From Simplicispira suum (GTDB lineage Bacteria; Pseudomonadota; Gammaproteobacteria; Burkholderiales; Burkholderiaceae_C), in assembly GCF_003008595.1 (NCBI RefSeq), contig NZ_CP027669.1:868001-932000 (forward strand): DNA of 64,000 nucleotides, in the 5' to 3' direction. The notes below the pieces were generated by a model. It saw only the letters and a program-made list of their open reading frames with translations. It was not told the DNA's origin and ran no database searches. This document shows, piece after piece, positions 8,480 to 20,834 of the stretch (the stretch's first letter is position 1; every line of letters begins with the position of its first letter). The position numbers and the translations under genes are program-made.

Positions 8480-8665
8480 ATGCTGAAGTACGCCATCATC
8501 TTTGCCATCATTTCGCTCATTGCAGGCGCTCTGGGCTTCACCGGTATCGCGGCCGGAACCGCAGGCATCGCCAAAATCCTGTTCTTCATCTTCCTGGTCA
8601 TCGCGGTCGTCTTCGTGGTGCTGGCCGTGCTCGGCATAGGTGCAGCGCGCAAGGCACTCAAATAA
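8480..8665 (+). CDS. DUF1328 (YtjA-like) small membrane protein
   Basis: A 61-residue, very hydrophobic protein with two membrane segments (about residues 3-24 and 32-54) and a short basic tail (AARKALK). It matches the DUF1328 family of unknown function, in which some members respond to stress. The ATG at 8480 is preferred because aaggag lies seven bases upstream (8468-8473); an in-frame upstream start would lose that site. Confidence 0.88.
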   Translation: MLKYAIIFAIISLIAGALGFTGIAAGTAGIAKILFFIFLVIAVVFVVLAVLGIGAARKALK

Positions 8666-8671
8666 ACAGTG

Positions 8672-8731
8672 AAATATGGCTCCAGCGCTTATCCATAAAG
8701 CGCTGTCAGCTATCAAATTCATAGAAGCTAC
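8672..8731. repeat. Interspersed palindromic repeat, copy C
   Basis: Reads tggctccagcgctta then taaagcgctgtcagct, the same palindromic core as the other copies and in the orientation of copy A. It fills most of the gap between the DUF1328 gene and the NadM-Nudix gene. Confidence 0.8.
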
Positions 8732-8796
8732 GTTGTCTCACGCTGGGAGGGTGAAGGGGCTGCGTCACGCGGGAACCTTCCGTGCCGTAAGCTTCG

Positions 8797-9873
8797 ATGG
8801 ATTGCCACTCTGCACTGCCCCACGTGTACGACACTGCCATTCTCATCGGGCGTTTTCAGCCTTTCCACCAGGGCCATCTGGCCTTGCTGCGCGACGCGCT
8901 GTCGGTTGCTCAGCGCGTTGTGGTGGTCCTGGGTTCGGCCCATGCAGCGCGCTCGCCGCGCAATCCCTTCACCTGGCAGGAGCGCTCTGACTTGATTCTG
9001 GGGGCGGTGGAGGAGTCTGAGCGCAGCCGCATCCACCCACTGCCCGTGCGCGACTACTACGACGAGCCCGTTTGGGCCAAGGCGGTAACCGAGAAAGTGC
9101 ACTCCTTGCTGGGTTCCACCACGGCGCCGTCTGCTTCTGAAAGCATCTGCCTCGTGGGCCATTTCAAAGACCCGAGCAGTGGCTATCTGCGCAGCTTTCC
9201 CCAGTGGCCCCTGCGCGCCCTGCCCCGCCAAGGCCAGATCGACGCCACCGCCTTGCGCGACGCGTGGCTGGGCGGCGCGGTGCCCAGCACCCTGGCAGAT
9301 GCACTCCCTGCCAATGCAGTGGCATTTTTGGAAGACTTCGCGCGCACACCAGCCTTTTCCTTGCTGCAGCAAGACTGGCAAGCCTTGAAAGACGACAAGG
9401 CCGCCTGGGCCAGCGCACCCTATCCGCCCACCTTCGTCACCGTGGACGCCCTGGTGCAATCGCGTGACCAAGTGCTGCTGATCCGGCGTGGCCACAGTCC
9501 GGGAAAAGGCCTGCTGGCCCTGCCCGGCGGCTTTATCGATGTGCACGAGACGCTGCTGCAAAGCTGCCTGCGGGAACTGGCCGAGGAAACGCATTGCGCG
9601 CTGCCGGCCAGCGCGCTCACGGCCGCCCTGCGGGAGGTGCGCGTCTTTGCCCACCCCGCGCGCAGCCAGCGCGGCCGCACCATCACGCATGTGCACCATT
9701 TCGATCTGCGCGAGCAGCAGCCGCCCGCAGTGCTTGCAGACGACGACGCTGCGCTCGCGCAGTGGCTGCCCATTGCGGACCTGGCCGCGCTGGAAGATCA
9801 GTTTTTCGACGACCATTTCCACATTCTTGACAGCTTTCTTGGCTTGCTTGCGCGCCCCACCAGAACGGCGTGA
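8797..9873 (+). CDS. Bifunctional NMN adenylyltransferase / Nudix hydrolase
   Basis: A 358-residue two-domain protein. The N-terminal nucleotidyltransferase domain (about 10-180) has GRFQPFHQGH, the NadM-type HxGH ATP site, and should make NAD from nicotinamide mononucleotide and ATP. The C-terminal Nudix domain (about 205-345) has a full Nudix box: G-FIDVH-E, seven residues, then REL-AEE. In characterised fusions of this kind the Nudix half hydrolyses ADP-ribose, linking NAD synthesis and clean-up. It is a single uninterrupted frame with no close operon partner. Confidence 0.92.
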   Translation: MDCHSALPHVYDTAILIGRFQPFHQGHLALLRDALSVAQRVVVVLGSAHAARSPRNPFTWQERSDLILGAVEESERSRIHPLPVRDYYDEPVWAKAVTEKVHSLLGSTTAPSASESICLVGHFKDPSSGYLRSFPQWPLRALPRQGQIDATALRDAWLGGAVPSTLADALPANAVAFLEDFARTPAFSLLQQDWQALKDDKAAWASAPYPPTFVTVDALVQSRDQVLLIRRGHSPGKGLLALPGGFIDVHETLLQSCLRELAEETHCALPASALTAALREVRVFAHPARSQRGRTITHVHHFDLREQQPPAVLADDDAALAQWLPIADLAALEDQFFDDHFHILDSFLGLLARPTRTA

Positions 9874-9984
9874 TCACACGCCCCTGTCCGACAGCGATGC
9901 GCGCGGACGTCCGAAACCGCGTCCCCACGCAGCCACGTACGCTGATCGCATGCACTTTTTTCTCTTTGTTTCAGGGCGCCGCCG

Positions 9985-10713
9985 ATGAGCCGCGCCCGCC
10001 TTCTGGCCTGGCTCGGCCTGGCCGGCGTCGTTGCGGCCACCACCGGCTGCATGGCGCAACGCCTGTCGGTAGCCAAAGACCTGGCAGCGCACGCCGAAGC
10101 CTTCTCCACGGCCCCTGAACAACCTGAGCGGCGCTTGCTGCTGGTGGGCGACAGCACGGGCGTAGGCACCGGCGCCACCCACCCGCGCGACAGCGTGGCG
10201 GGCCGAATCGCCCGGTCCCACCCGAACTGGCTCATCGACAACCAGGCCGAGAACGGCGCCAAGTTCGCCGATGTGGCAGAGCAACTGCGCGCCGCCAACA
10301 AGCGCTACGACCTGGTGCTGGTGCTGGCCGGTGGCAACGATGTGATTCGCCTGACCCCGGCCGTGCGCCTGCGCGAGAACATTGCAAGCACCGTGCGCCT
10401 GGCCCAGGCGCATGCAAACGTGGTGGTGCTGATGCCCAGCGGCAACGTGGGGCATGCACCGTTTTTTCCTCCGCCCGTCTCGTGGCTGATGTCGCGTCGG
10501 TCCAAGCAATTGCATGCTGCGGTGGAGCAGATCGCGCAGGAGAGCGGCGCCCGCTACGTGCGTCTGCTGGAGCCGCCAGAGACCGATCCCTTTGCGCTGC
10601 AACCCAAATTGATGCACGCGGCCGACGGCCTGCATCCCAGCAGCCGGGGCTATGCGCAGTGGTACGACAAGTTGGTGCGCCAAGGTGGGCTGGCGCCCGA
10701 GCCCACGCACTGA
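9985..10713 (+). CDS. SGNH/GDSL-family esterase-like lipoprotein
   Basis: A 242-residue exported protein. The N-terminus has a hydrophobic stretch ending in a plausible lipobox (ATTGC, Cys about residue 22), so it is probably lipid-anchored. SGNH blocks are visible: GDST (serine, block I, about 52-55), a conserved NGA, GGND (block III) and DGLHP (Asp/His, block V near residue 213). The family contains esterases, lipases and O-acetyl esterases; the substrate is unknown. It converges on the end of dnaE2. Confidence 0.85.
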   Translation: MSRARLLAWLGLAGVVAATTGCMAQRLSVAKDLAAHAEAFSTAPEQPERRLLLVGDSTGVGTGATHPRDSVAGRIARSHPNWLIDNQAENGAKFADVAEQLRAANKRYDLVLVLAGGNDVIRLTPAVRLRENIASTVRLAQAHANVVVLMPSGNVGHAPFFPPPVSWLMSRRSKQLHAAVEQIAQESGARYVRLLEPPETDPFALQPKLMHAADGLHPSSRGYAQWYDKLVRQGGLAPEPTH

Positions 10714-10761
10714 GCTGCGGGAGCAAGCCAGGCGGGCAGCGGGCGCCCGCGCAGCCCCCAA

Positions 10762-13892
<3,131 letters not shown>

Positions 13893-13896
<4 letters not shown>

Positions 13897-15224
13897 CCAA
13901 AGTACCCGTGCAGGAACCAGGCCGTCTGGTCCCCCGCCAGGCGCTGCTGGAACACCCAGAGCAGCCCCGCGTGCGGGCTCAAAGCCAGCCAGTAGTCGCG
14001 CTGCACATTAAGCGCCTCTTCGTTCCCGCCATGGTCATGGCCATGCCCATCACCAGCGCTGCGGTGCCACCAGCCGCCTTCCACCCGGTCCGGCCCGAGC
14101 AGCAATTGCAAGGGGCCTTGGTAGATGGGCCGGTGCTCGCGCTCGGCCAGGCGCAAGGGCGCGTCCAGAATCCAGGTGGGCAGGGGAAGCCCGTACGGCG
14201 GCTCGCTGCGCCGGGTGTGCTGGCTGCTGCGGGCCTCCCAGCGCTGCATCCATTCCAGGCGGTGGTCGGGCGTCAGCGCCGGGCAGCGCACACAGTGTTC
14301 TCCGAGCCGCGCGGCAATGCGTTCGAGCGCCAGTTCCACGGACGCGCCCTTGCAGACCACGTCGGGCAGCAAAGACCGGTTGTTCTCGACCACCGATGCC
14401 ACTTCAGAGGCGAGCAGCTCAATCTCTCCCGCAGGGGCCAGCAGACGCAGCTTGTCCAGATGCTCGCCCAGCAGGCGGGCAAAGTGCTCGACGTTCTGTG
14501 TTGGTTGTGCGGTGCGGATGGTGAGTTCGTCGCCCGCACCGGCCTTCTTGGGGCCCATGGCATCGTGGCGCCAGCGCAAAGTGAAGGCCGTGGCGCCCAG
14601 ACGGCGTGCAGACAACCAAGCCGCCATTTGCACCAGAAGGCGGCGGGCACCAAACAGCAGCGCCGGGGCCGTCTCGACGCGGGCCATCAGCTCCAGGCGC
14701 GCATGGAAGCTCTCGGGCAGCACGATCCATTCGTAGGCCTCGGGGCGCAGTCCATAGGCCTGGTCAAGGGCCAGAAGCAAGGCTTTGTCGAAACGCCGGG
14801 CCAGCCCCCCGCGCGGCAGTTTGCGCACATCGCCCAGGGTACGGCAGCCCATGCGCTCCAGCGTGGTGCCGTGGCGGGCTACCGGCGTCAGGCTGGCGAG
14901 CGGGAGGGCATCCAGAATCTGCGCCAGCGGCGCGGCAAAACCATTGCGCTGACCCTGGCGCACCAAAGCCAGCGCGGCGCTGCCTGTGGGCGCCCAGGCC
15001 AGGCGGGCACCAATGTCCCCGGCCTGCGCTTGCACGGTGCGCTGCAGCGGCTCCATACCGCCAAACAGACGCGCGCAGGCGCCCACCTCTGCCACCACCG
15101 CTTCTTCCAGCAGGGCCACCCGAGGCGTGAACTGCAGCGCCCAGATGCCCAGCGAAGGCGCATCAATGGGCGATGGGCAGTTGGGCAAAGGAATGGGGAG
15201 CAGCGCGGCCCAATGTCCGAGCAT
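13893..15224 (-). CDS. imuB: Y-family DNA polymerase-like protein ImuB
   Basis: A 443-residue protein of the Y-family polymerase fold. ImuB proteins lack the catalytic acidic residues and act as the hub that joins DnaE2 and ImuA to the beta clamp. The N-terminal part (WALQFTPRVALLEEAVVAEV) and the helix-hairpin-helix region (LERMGCRTLGDVRKLPRGGLARRF) are typical. The ATG at 15224 lies inside the end of imuA (62-base overlap), and its stop overlaps the dnaE2 start. A shorter N-terminus cannot be excluded. Confidence 0.93.
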
Positions 15225-15981
15225 CTGGAATTACCGAAGACCAACGTACACCAGCCGGTGCGGGGATCGACATCAGCCGCGGCGGAATAGCGGACACCAG
15301 GTTTGCGGGCATGGCCGCCAAATGCAGAACCTCGTCCAACGGCACGCCGCGGCGCTTGGGAATGCGCAGCCCAAGACACCATCCTGCCTCCAGGGTCACC
15401 GACACACGCAGTGGCGCCGGCGAGGCGTCGCGCAGGGCCAGCGCCGGACGAAACAAAAACACCGGCGCGCTGCACCCCTGCGCGTGCACCTGCAGACGCC
15501 GCAGTTGTTCAGCACGCGCCTGCGGCAACCACGCCAGGATGGCGCCCGCAGGGTCGGACTTGACGATCTGCTCGGTGGCCCAGAGCCTGTCTGCGGGCGC
15601 CGTGGCATCGATCCAGACCACTTGTGCTGCCGGTAGGCCCAACTGCAACAGACCGCCGGCATGGGGCTGCTTGGGAGGCGCAATCAGGTAGATGCGGCCA
15701 CCGCCATGCACCAGCGCAGGCAAGGCGGGCCCGAGCAAGCGCCATTCGCACTGCCCTGCCTGCGCCAGCAGCAATTCGCTCAGGCTGTGCGTTGGCCACC
15801 CGCCACCAGGCAGCTCTGCATCCAAAGCAGCAAACCCGGTGGCCACGGTAGGCGCATCCATGCCACCCATCTCCGAACCCCGCCAAAGCGCTTCGGAAAC
15901 GCGCGTGGGCAGCACCCGCCGGTCGAAGCCAGAGGCGATGGGGGAGAACGGTCCGGCGGAGACGGTGCGTCTTCGGACCAA
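15163..15981 (-). CDS. imuA: Translesion synthesis-associated protein ImuA
   Basis: A RecA/SulA-like accessory protein of the DnaE2 mutasome. The stretch ATGFAALDAELPGGGWPTHSLSELL (characteristic residues FAALD and GGGWP) identifies it. The longest frame begins at a TTG (15981) and gives 272 residues; downstream TTG/GTG codons near residues 23-24 or ATG at 15870 (MGGMDAP) are other possible starts. It is the first gene of the imuA-imuB-dnaE2 operon, and a perfect LexA box begins 33 bases upstream of the longest start. Confidence 0.9.
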   Translation of the reverse strand: MVRRRTVSAGPFSPIASGFDRRVLPTRVSEALWRGSEMGGMDAPTVATGFAALDAELPGGGWPTHSLSELLLAQAGQCEWRLLGPALPALVHGGGRIYLIAPPKQPHAGGLLQLGLPAAQVVWIDATAPADRLWATEQIVKSDPAGAILAWLPQARAEQLRRLQVHAQGCSAPVFLFRPALALRDASPAPLRVSVTLEAGWCLGLRIPKRRGVPLDEVLHLAAMPANLVSAIPPRLMSIPAPAGVRWSSVIPDARTLGRAAPHSFAQLPIAH

Positions 15982-16013
15982 AGGGGAAGGGCGGACACGG
16001 GAGAGACAGTTTA

Positions 16014-16029
16014 CTGTATAAATAAACAG
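16014..16029. promoter_or_regulatory. LexA (SOS) box of the imuA-imuB-dnaE2 operon
   Basis: CTGT-ATAAATAA-ACAG is an exact match to the proteobacterial LexA consensus CTGT-N8-ACAG. It lies between the mutasome operon and the tail of gspC, so the operon on the minus strand is the target. Additional ACTGT/ACAGT half-sites flank it. Confidence 0.93.
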
Positions 16030-16166
16030 TATTCACTGTGTACGTTGTGCGCATGGACCGCTCTCGCCTCCAGAAAAAAATGGTCTGTCATCGCAGCAAC
16101 CAGCGGCTGCTGTCAGTTTCAAATCGACTGGTTTCGCGCAACACACCGTGGTGTTGCCAAGGAACG

Positions 16167-16610
16167 TTATGGGCTTGTCGGCACCGACAGCGTCAGTGTC
16201 GCTTGCGCACCTGCAGGGCCCAGCTTGGCTGCATGCGCATCCAGGCTCTGCAGCACCAGATCTCCATCCACCGCGCTGCCCACACGAAACGGCTTGGCGG
16301 GCTGGCCGGCCACGGCGATCAAGGCGGCGCCACTGGCACCATCCTGGCCCGCAAGCAGGCCTACCAGGGTGTAGCGGCTGCCTGCGGCGGGCTGCGCCGA
16401 AGCCATTGCGGCACTGGGCTGCACACCCAGCAGCCGGGCCATCGCCTGCACATCCGGCGCGGCGACAGCAGCGGGGCTGGCAGGGGCGGCTGGCAGGGAC
16501 GCCGGTGTGCTCAGGCGCAAACCCCAGAACACCGCACTGGCGGCCGCCAGCGCCCACAGCGCAAGCGTGGTCAGGCGCACGGGCCAGGGGCTGGAGGTGA
16601 GGCGGCTCAT
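16167..16610 (-). CDS. gspC: Type II secretion system protein GspC (short form)
   Basis: A 147-residue inner-membrane protein. A single membrane helix (about 11-31) is followed by an Ala/Pro-rich linker and a homology region (LLGVQPSAA...SRYTLVGLLAG...PFRVG) that contacts the secretin GspD. It lacks the C-terminal PDZ domain found in longer GspC proteins. The ATG at 16610 is chosen over an upstream frame because the latter would run through the gspG leader. It is divergent from gspG, with 62 bases between starts, so both halves of the system probably share one control region. Confidence 0.85.
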   Translation of the reverse strand: MSRLTSSPWPVRLTTLALWALAAASAVFWGLRLSTPASLPAAPASPAAVAAPDVQAMARLLGVQPSAAMASAQPAAGSRYTLVGLLAGQDGASGAALIAVAGQPAKPFRVGSAVDGDLVLQSLDAHAAKLGPAGAQATLTLSVPTSP

Positions 16611-16672
16611 CGCACGATTATCATTCAGCGCACCACGCAACCCGGCGCCGCTTGCGCCTCGCCCCAACATTC

Positions 16673-17122
16673 ATGACCCTCGCCCTCAACCTTGCCCGAA
16701 CCGCACGCCGGCGCCTGGCTGCCGGTTTCACCTTGATCGAGCTGATGGTGGTGCTGGTGATCATCGGCGTGCTGGCCGCCTTGATCGTCCCCAACGTGCT
16801 CGACCGCGCCGACGATGCCCGCACCACGGCGGCGCGCACCGACGTGACCAACCTGATGCAGGCGCTCAAGCTCTACCGCCTGGACAACCAGCGCTACCCG
16901 ACGTCCGAGCAGGGCCTGCAGGCGCTGGTGGCGCGGCCCAGCTCCGGCCCGCCGCCCATCAACTGGAAGCCGTACCTGGAAAAGCTCCCCAACGATCCCT
17001 GGGGGCGGCCTTACCAGTACTTGAGCCCAGGCATCAAAGGCGAAGTGGATGTGATGTCCTTTGGCGCCGACGGCCAATCGGGAGGCGAAGGCAAGGATGC
17101 GGACATTGGCAGCTGGCAGTAG
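16673..17122 (+). CDS. gspG: Type II secretion major pseudopilin GspG
   Basis: A 149-residue major pseudopilin. The prepilin site G/FTLIE with the +5 Glu follows a short basic leader and precedes a hydrophobic helix (LMVVLVIIGVLAALIVP). The C-terminal part carries the GspG features YPTSEQGLQALV and PNDPWGRPYQY. GspG builds the periplasmic pseudopilus that pushes folded substrates through GspD. The ATG at 16673 is preferred to an upstream in-frame start. It is the first gene of the gspGHIJKLMNDE run. Confidence 0.96.
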   Translation: MTLALNLARTARRRLAAGFTLIELMVVLVIIGVLAALIVPNVLDRADDARTTAARTDVTNLMQALKLYRLDNQRYPTSEQGLQALVARPSSGPPPINWKPYLEKLPNDPWGRPYQYLSPGIKGEVDVMSFGADGQSGGEGKDADIGSWQ

Positions 17123-17543
17123 AAAGCAGAACGGTTTTACGCTGCTGGAGCTGTTGCTCGTCATCAGCATCATGGCCCTGGCCACTGCCGGGGTGTCGCT
17201 GGTGCTGCGCGATCCGTCCGAAACCCAATTGGAGCGCGAGGCCGAGCGCCTGGCGGCGCTGCTCGAAGGCGCGCGGGCCAAGTCGCGGGCGGCCGGGGTG
17301 CCGGTGCGCTGGCGCCTGGTCCAGGGCGGGTTTCGCTTTGACGGTCTGCCGGCCAGCAGCGGACTGCCCACGCAGTGGCTGGACGCCAATACGCGCGCTT
17401 TCGTCCTGGCCCCGGTGCTGCTGGGGCCGGAGCCATTGATTGCGCCGCAAACCGTGGTGCTGAGCCAGGCCAGCCACCCGGAGCGCCGCCTGCAGGTGAG
17501 CACCGATGGCCTGCGGCCTTTTGCCGTGCTGGGCGCGCCATGA
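17097..17543 (+). CDS. gspH: Type II secretion minor pseudopilin GspH
   Basis: A 148-residue minor pseudopilin with the processing site G/FTLLE and the following hydrophobic helix (LLLVISIMALATAGVSLVL). The start at 17097 overlaps the end of gspG by 26 bases and gives a short basic leader (MRTLAAGSRKQNG). The C-terminal domain is variable, as is usual in GspH. It overlaps gspI by four bases. Confidence 0.9.
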   Translation: MRTLAAGSRKQNGFTLLELLLVISIMALATAGVSLVLRDPSETQLEREAERLAALLEGARAKSRAAGVPVRWRLVQGGFRFDGLPASSGLPTQWLDANTRAFVLAPVLLGPEPLIAPQTVVLSQASHPERRLQVSTDGLRPFAVLGAP

Positions 17544-17911
17544 AGCACTATCGCCTTCCTGCGGCGCGGGGCTTTACGCTGATCGAGGTGCTGGTGGCGC
17601 TGGGCATCGTGGCGATTGCGCTGCTGGCGGGCAGCCAGGCCACGGGCGCGCTGGTGCGCAACGCCGAGCGCCAGTCCGAAGTCATGCTGGCCCATGTGTG
17701 CGCTGAAAACGCGCTGGTGGCGGTGCGCCTGTCGCGCCAGATGCCCTCCATTGGTGACAGCGTGCAAGGCTGCGAGCAGGCCAGCGAACGCTTTGATCTG
17801 ACGCTCTCGGTGCGGCCCACACCGAACCCGAGTTTTCGCCGTGTCGACGCCCAGGTGCGCAGCCAGAGCGGACAGGTACTGCGGCTCTCGACCATCGTGG
17901 GGCGGCGTTGA
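17540..17911 (+). CDS. gspI: Type II secretion minor pseudopilin GspI
   Basis: A 123-residue minor pseudopilin. The leader MKHYRLPAARG ends at G/FTLIE, then a hydrophobic helix rich in Leu, Val and Ala. The stretch NAERQSEVMLAHVCAENAL is typical of GspI. With GspJ and GspK it should form the pseudopilus tip. The ATG overlaps the gspH stop (ATGA), and its own stop overlaps the gspJ TTG start. Confidence 0.93.
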   Translation: MKHYRLPAARGFTLIEVLVALGIVAIALLAGSQATGALVRNAERQSEVMLAHVCAENALVAVRLSRQMPSIGDSVQGCEQASERFDLTLSVRPTPNPSFRRVDAQVRSQSGQVLRLSTIVGRR

Positions 17912-18606
17912 GCAGGCGCAGCCCCCGTTCTGCGCGCGGCTTCACGCTGATCGAGCTGCTGATCGCCATCGCCCTGCTGGGCTTGATGGCCCTGATGAGC
18001 TGGCGCGGCATCGACGGCATGGTGCGCGCCCAGCAGCAGACCAAGGCGCGGGGCGACGCCCTGCTCACGCTGCAGGCCGCGCTCGGCCAGTGGGGCGCGG
18101 ATCTGGATGCGCTGCTGGCCCTGCCCAACACCACACCGATCGATTGGGATGGCCAGGCGCTGCGCATCACCCGGCGCAGCAGCGCAGGGGGCGATGCGGG
18201 GGCGCTGGTGGTGGCCTGGAGCCAGCGCGAGGTGGCCGGTACCACCCAGTGGCTGCGCTGGCAGTCGGCGCCCGTGACGACGCGCGGCGACTGGCAACGC
18301 GCCTGGGACCAGGCTACCGTGTGGGCGCGCAGCGCGGGCGACGCCGAGCGCAAGGGCGAAGTGGTGCTGGTGCCGTTGATGGATTGGCAAATTTTTTATT
18401 TCCGCGGGAATGCCTGGAGCAACCCGCTCTCCAGCAGCGGTACGCCCACAGCCCAAAACGTGGGCCAGGCGAGCCCGGCCGCCAAGGCGCAGGCCTTGGT
18501 GCCCGAGGGCATTCGCCTGCAACTTGATTTGGGCCCCAACGAGGCCCTGGCCGGGCGCCTGACGCGCGACTGGGTCAACCCGCTGAATGGGGGCGGAAAA
18601 TCATGA
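17908..18606 (+). CDS. gspJ: Type II secretion minor pseudopilin GspJ
   Basis: A 232-residue minor pseudopilin. Leader SRRSPRSARG, site G/FTLIE, and a helix LLIAIALLGLMALMSWRGID; the downstream SWRGIDGM and later WQIFYFRGNAW stretches are typical of GspJ. The start is a TTG overlapping the gspI stop, so translation probably depends on coupling. Its stop overlaps the gspK ATG. Confidence 0.93.
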   Translation: MSRRSPRSARGFTLIELLIAIALLGLMALMSWRGIDGMVRAQQQTKARGDALLTLQAALGQWGADLDALLALPNTTPIDWDGQALRITRRSSAGGDAGALVVAWSQREVAGTTQWLRWQSAPVTTRGDWQRAWDQATVWARSAGDAERKGEVVLVPLMDWQIFYFRGNAWSNPLSSSGTPTAQNVGQASPAAKAQALVPEGIRLQLDLGPNEALAGRLTRDWVNPLNGGGKS

Positions 18607-19571
18607 AGCCCTCTTTTACACCGGGGCGCACGCGCGGCGCCGCGCTGCTCGCCGCCATGCTCACCGTCACCCTGGTGGCCACCTTTGCCGCGGCCGCCAT
18701 GTGGCAGCAGTGGCGCAGTATCGAGATCGAGACGGCCGAGCGTGCGCGCGTGCAGTCGGCCTGGATTCTGATCGGGGCCCTGGATTGGTCCCGCCTGATC
18801 CTGCACGAGGACGCGCGCGCCGGCGGTGGCGACCACCTGGCCGAGCCCTGGGCGGTGCCGCTGGAAGAAGCCCGCTTGTCCACTTTTCTCGCCGCGCAGG
18901 ACGGCGCCGCACAGAACGATGCCAGCACCGACACCCAGGACGCATTTTTGTCGGGCCGGATCATCGACCTGCAATCGCGCCTGAACGTGGGCAGCCTGGT
19001 GGTCAGCGGGGCCGTTCAGCCTGCAGCGCACAGGCAGTTTGCCCGGCTGTTTTCGCAGCTCGGCCTGCCAGCAACCCAGTTGGAGACGCTGGAGCAGGCG
19101 CTAATTCGCGCGACGGCGCCCGAAGCGGCGCAGGGCGACGACGCCCCCCTCATGCCCCAGCAGGTTGAGCAATTGCCATGGCTGGGGCTGTCGGCAGCCA
19201 ATGCGGCGCTGCTGGCGCCCTATGTCACGGTGCTGCCAGAGCGCACGCCCGTCAACCTCAACACCGCCAGCCCCGAAGTGCTGCAGGCAGCCATGGATGG
19301 GCTGGACCGGGCCGGGGCGCAGGCGCTGGCCACGGCCCGCGAGACGCGGCCTTTTCGCTCACTCGACGACGTGCGTGCCCTTCTGCGTATGGAGTCCCCG
19401 CTGTCTCCCACCGAAGTCAGCGTGGGCAGCAACTATTTTGAAGTACAAGGCCGACTGCGCCTGGGCGACGCCGCCGTGAAGGAGCGCTCGCTGGTGCACC
19501 GCATCGGCACCCAGGTCAGCACCCTCTGGCGCACCCGCGTGGCAGACCTGGCGCCCGCCGCGCCCCGCTGA
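18603..19571 (+). CDS. gspK: Type II secretion minor pseudopilin GspK
   Basis: A 322-residue pseudopilin, larger than the others as expected for GspK, which caps the pseudopilus. The leader ends in RG/AALLAAM, and in place of the +5 Glu the helix is the atypical form common in GspK. The C-terminal half contains helix-hairpin-helix-like TPVNLNTASPEVLQAAM and FRSLDDVRALL. The start overlaps the gspJ stop. Confidence 0.93.
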   Translation: MKPSFTPGRTRGAALLAAMLTVTLVATFAAAAMWQQWRSIEIETAERARVQSAWILIGALDWSRLILHEDARAGGGDHLAEPWAVPLEEARLSTFLAAQDGAAQNDASTDTQDAFLSGRIIDLQSRLNVGSLVVSGAVQPAAHRQFARLFSQLGLPATQLETLEQALIRATAPEAAQGDDAPLMPQQVEQLPWLGLSAANAALLAPYVTVLPERTPVNLNTASPEVLQAAMDGLDRAGAQALATARETRPFRSLDDVRALLRMESPLSPTEVSVGSNYFEVQGRLRLGDAAVKERSLVHRIGTQVSTLWRTRVADLAPAAPR

Positions 19572-19604
19572 GCGCACCCCTACAATGGCCCGCGAAATTC
19601 GCCC

Positions 19605-20834
19605 ATGAGCATTCTTGTCCTCACCCTTCCTCTGGCCAGCGGTGCAGGGGCTCCTGAATACAGCTTCACGCTGAGCCAGGACGGCCACCAGCCCACCCGC
19701 CACGGCCGCGCCACGGCCGCGCTGCTGCCCGCCACCGGCCGGGCGGCAGGCGAACTGGTGGCGCTGGTACCGGCGCAGGCGCTGTCGTGGCAGCGCGTGC
19801 AGCTACCTCCTGGCGTGGCCTTGAACAGCCCGCGCATGCGCGCCGTGCTCGAAGGCCTGCTGGAAGACCATTTGCTGGACGAGCCCGCGCGCCTGCACTT
19901 TGCACTGGCGCCTGACGCAGCGGCCGGTGCAAGCGCCTGGGTGGCGGTCTGCGACCGCGCCTGGCTGCGCGGCGCGCTGCAGGCCCTGGAGACGGCAGGC
20001 CGCCCGGTGGCGCGCGTGGTGCCCGAGATGGCCCCCGGCGCAAGCGCCACCGTCCTGCACTGCGCCGGCACACCCGAGGCGCCGCTGCTGCTGGCCAGCG
20101 GCTTGCCGCCCGAAGGCACCGTGGCCGTGCTGCCGCTCTCGCTCGCGGCGCTGGCGCTGCTGCCCGCTCAGGCGCAGGACGAAGAACCGATCACCGCCAC
20201 CAGCGAGAGCGCTGTGGCCAGCCTGGCCGAACAGATCCTGGGCCGCCCTGTGGCGCTGTCCTCCGCCAGCGAACGCGCCCTGCAGGCCGCACGCAGCCGC
20301 TGGGACCTGGCGCAGTTCGACCTGGCCAGTTCCGGCCGCACCCGTGCCATGCGCAAAGCGGGCGGCCTGCTGGGCGCACTGCTGCAGGCGCCTCAGTGGC
20401 GCGCGGCGCGCTGGGCGGGCGCGGTGCTGGTTCTGGCGCAAGTCGTCGGTTTGAACGCCTGGGCCTGGCAGGAGCGCTCGGCGCTGGCCACCAAGCAGGC
20501 GGCTGTGCAAAGCACGCTGACCACGGCCTTCCCCCAAGTCAAGGTGGTGGTGGATGCGCCGCTGCAAATGGAGCGCGAACTGGCGCTGCTGCGCCAGGCC
20601 AGCGGAGCCCTGGCTGCGGCCGATCTGGAACCCATGCTGGCGGCTGCGGGCAGTGCGTTGGCCTTGCAAGGCAGCCCCAGCGCCATCGACTACAGCCCCG
20701 GCGCCTTGCAACTGCGGGGCCTGACGCTCTCGGGCGATGTCCAGGCAGCGGCAGGCAATGCGCTGCAGGCCCAGGCCTACCACTTGAGCCGCGAGAACGA
20801 CAGTCTGTGGCTGCGCCTGGAAGGCCGACCATGA
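19605..20834 (+). CDS. gspL: Type II secretion system protein GspL
   Basis: A 409-residue inner-membrane assembly protein. The cytoplasmic N-terminal part (about 1-260) has the actin-like fold that recruits the GspE ATPase; a membrane helix lies near residues 265-285 (WAGAVLVLAQVVGLNAWAW), followed by a periplasmic ferredoxin-like domain that pairs with GspM. The gene follows gspK after about 33 bases and overlaps gspM by four bases. Confidence 0.9.
   Translation: MSILVLTLPLASGAGAPEYSFTLSQDGHQPTRHGRATAALLPATGRAAGELVALVPAQALSWQRVQLPPGVALNSPRMRAVLEGLLEDHLLDEPARLHFALAPDAAAGASAWVAVCDRAWLRGALQALETAGRPVARVVPEMAPGASATVLHCAGTPEAPLLLASGLPPEGTVAVLPLSLAALALLPAQAQDEEPITATSESAVASLAEQILGRPVALSSASERALQAARSRWDLAQFDLASSGRTRAMRKAGGLLGALLQAPQWRAARWAGAVLVLAQVVGLNAWAWQERSALATKQAAVQSTLTTAFPQVKVVVDAPLQMERELALLRQASGALAAADLEPMLAAAGSALALQGSPSAIDYSPGALQLRGLTLSGDVQAAAGNALQAQAYHLSRENDSLWLRLEGRP

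Noticed and set aside
10714..10761. GC-rich palindrome between the SGNH gene and dnaE2 as a terminator
   Set aside because: A hairpin can form, but neither strand has a T-tract.
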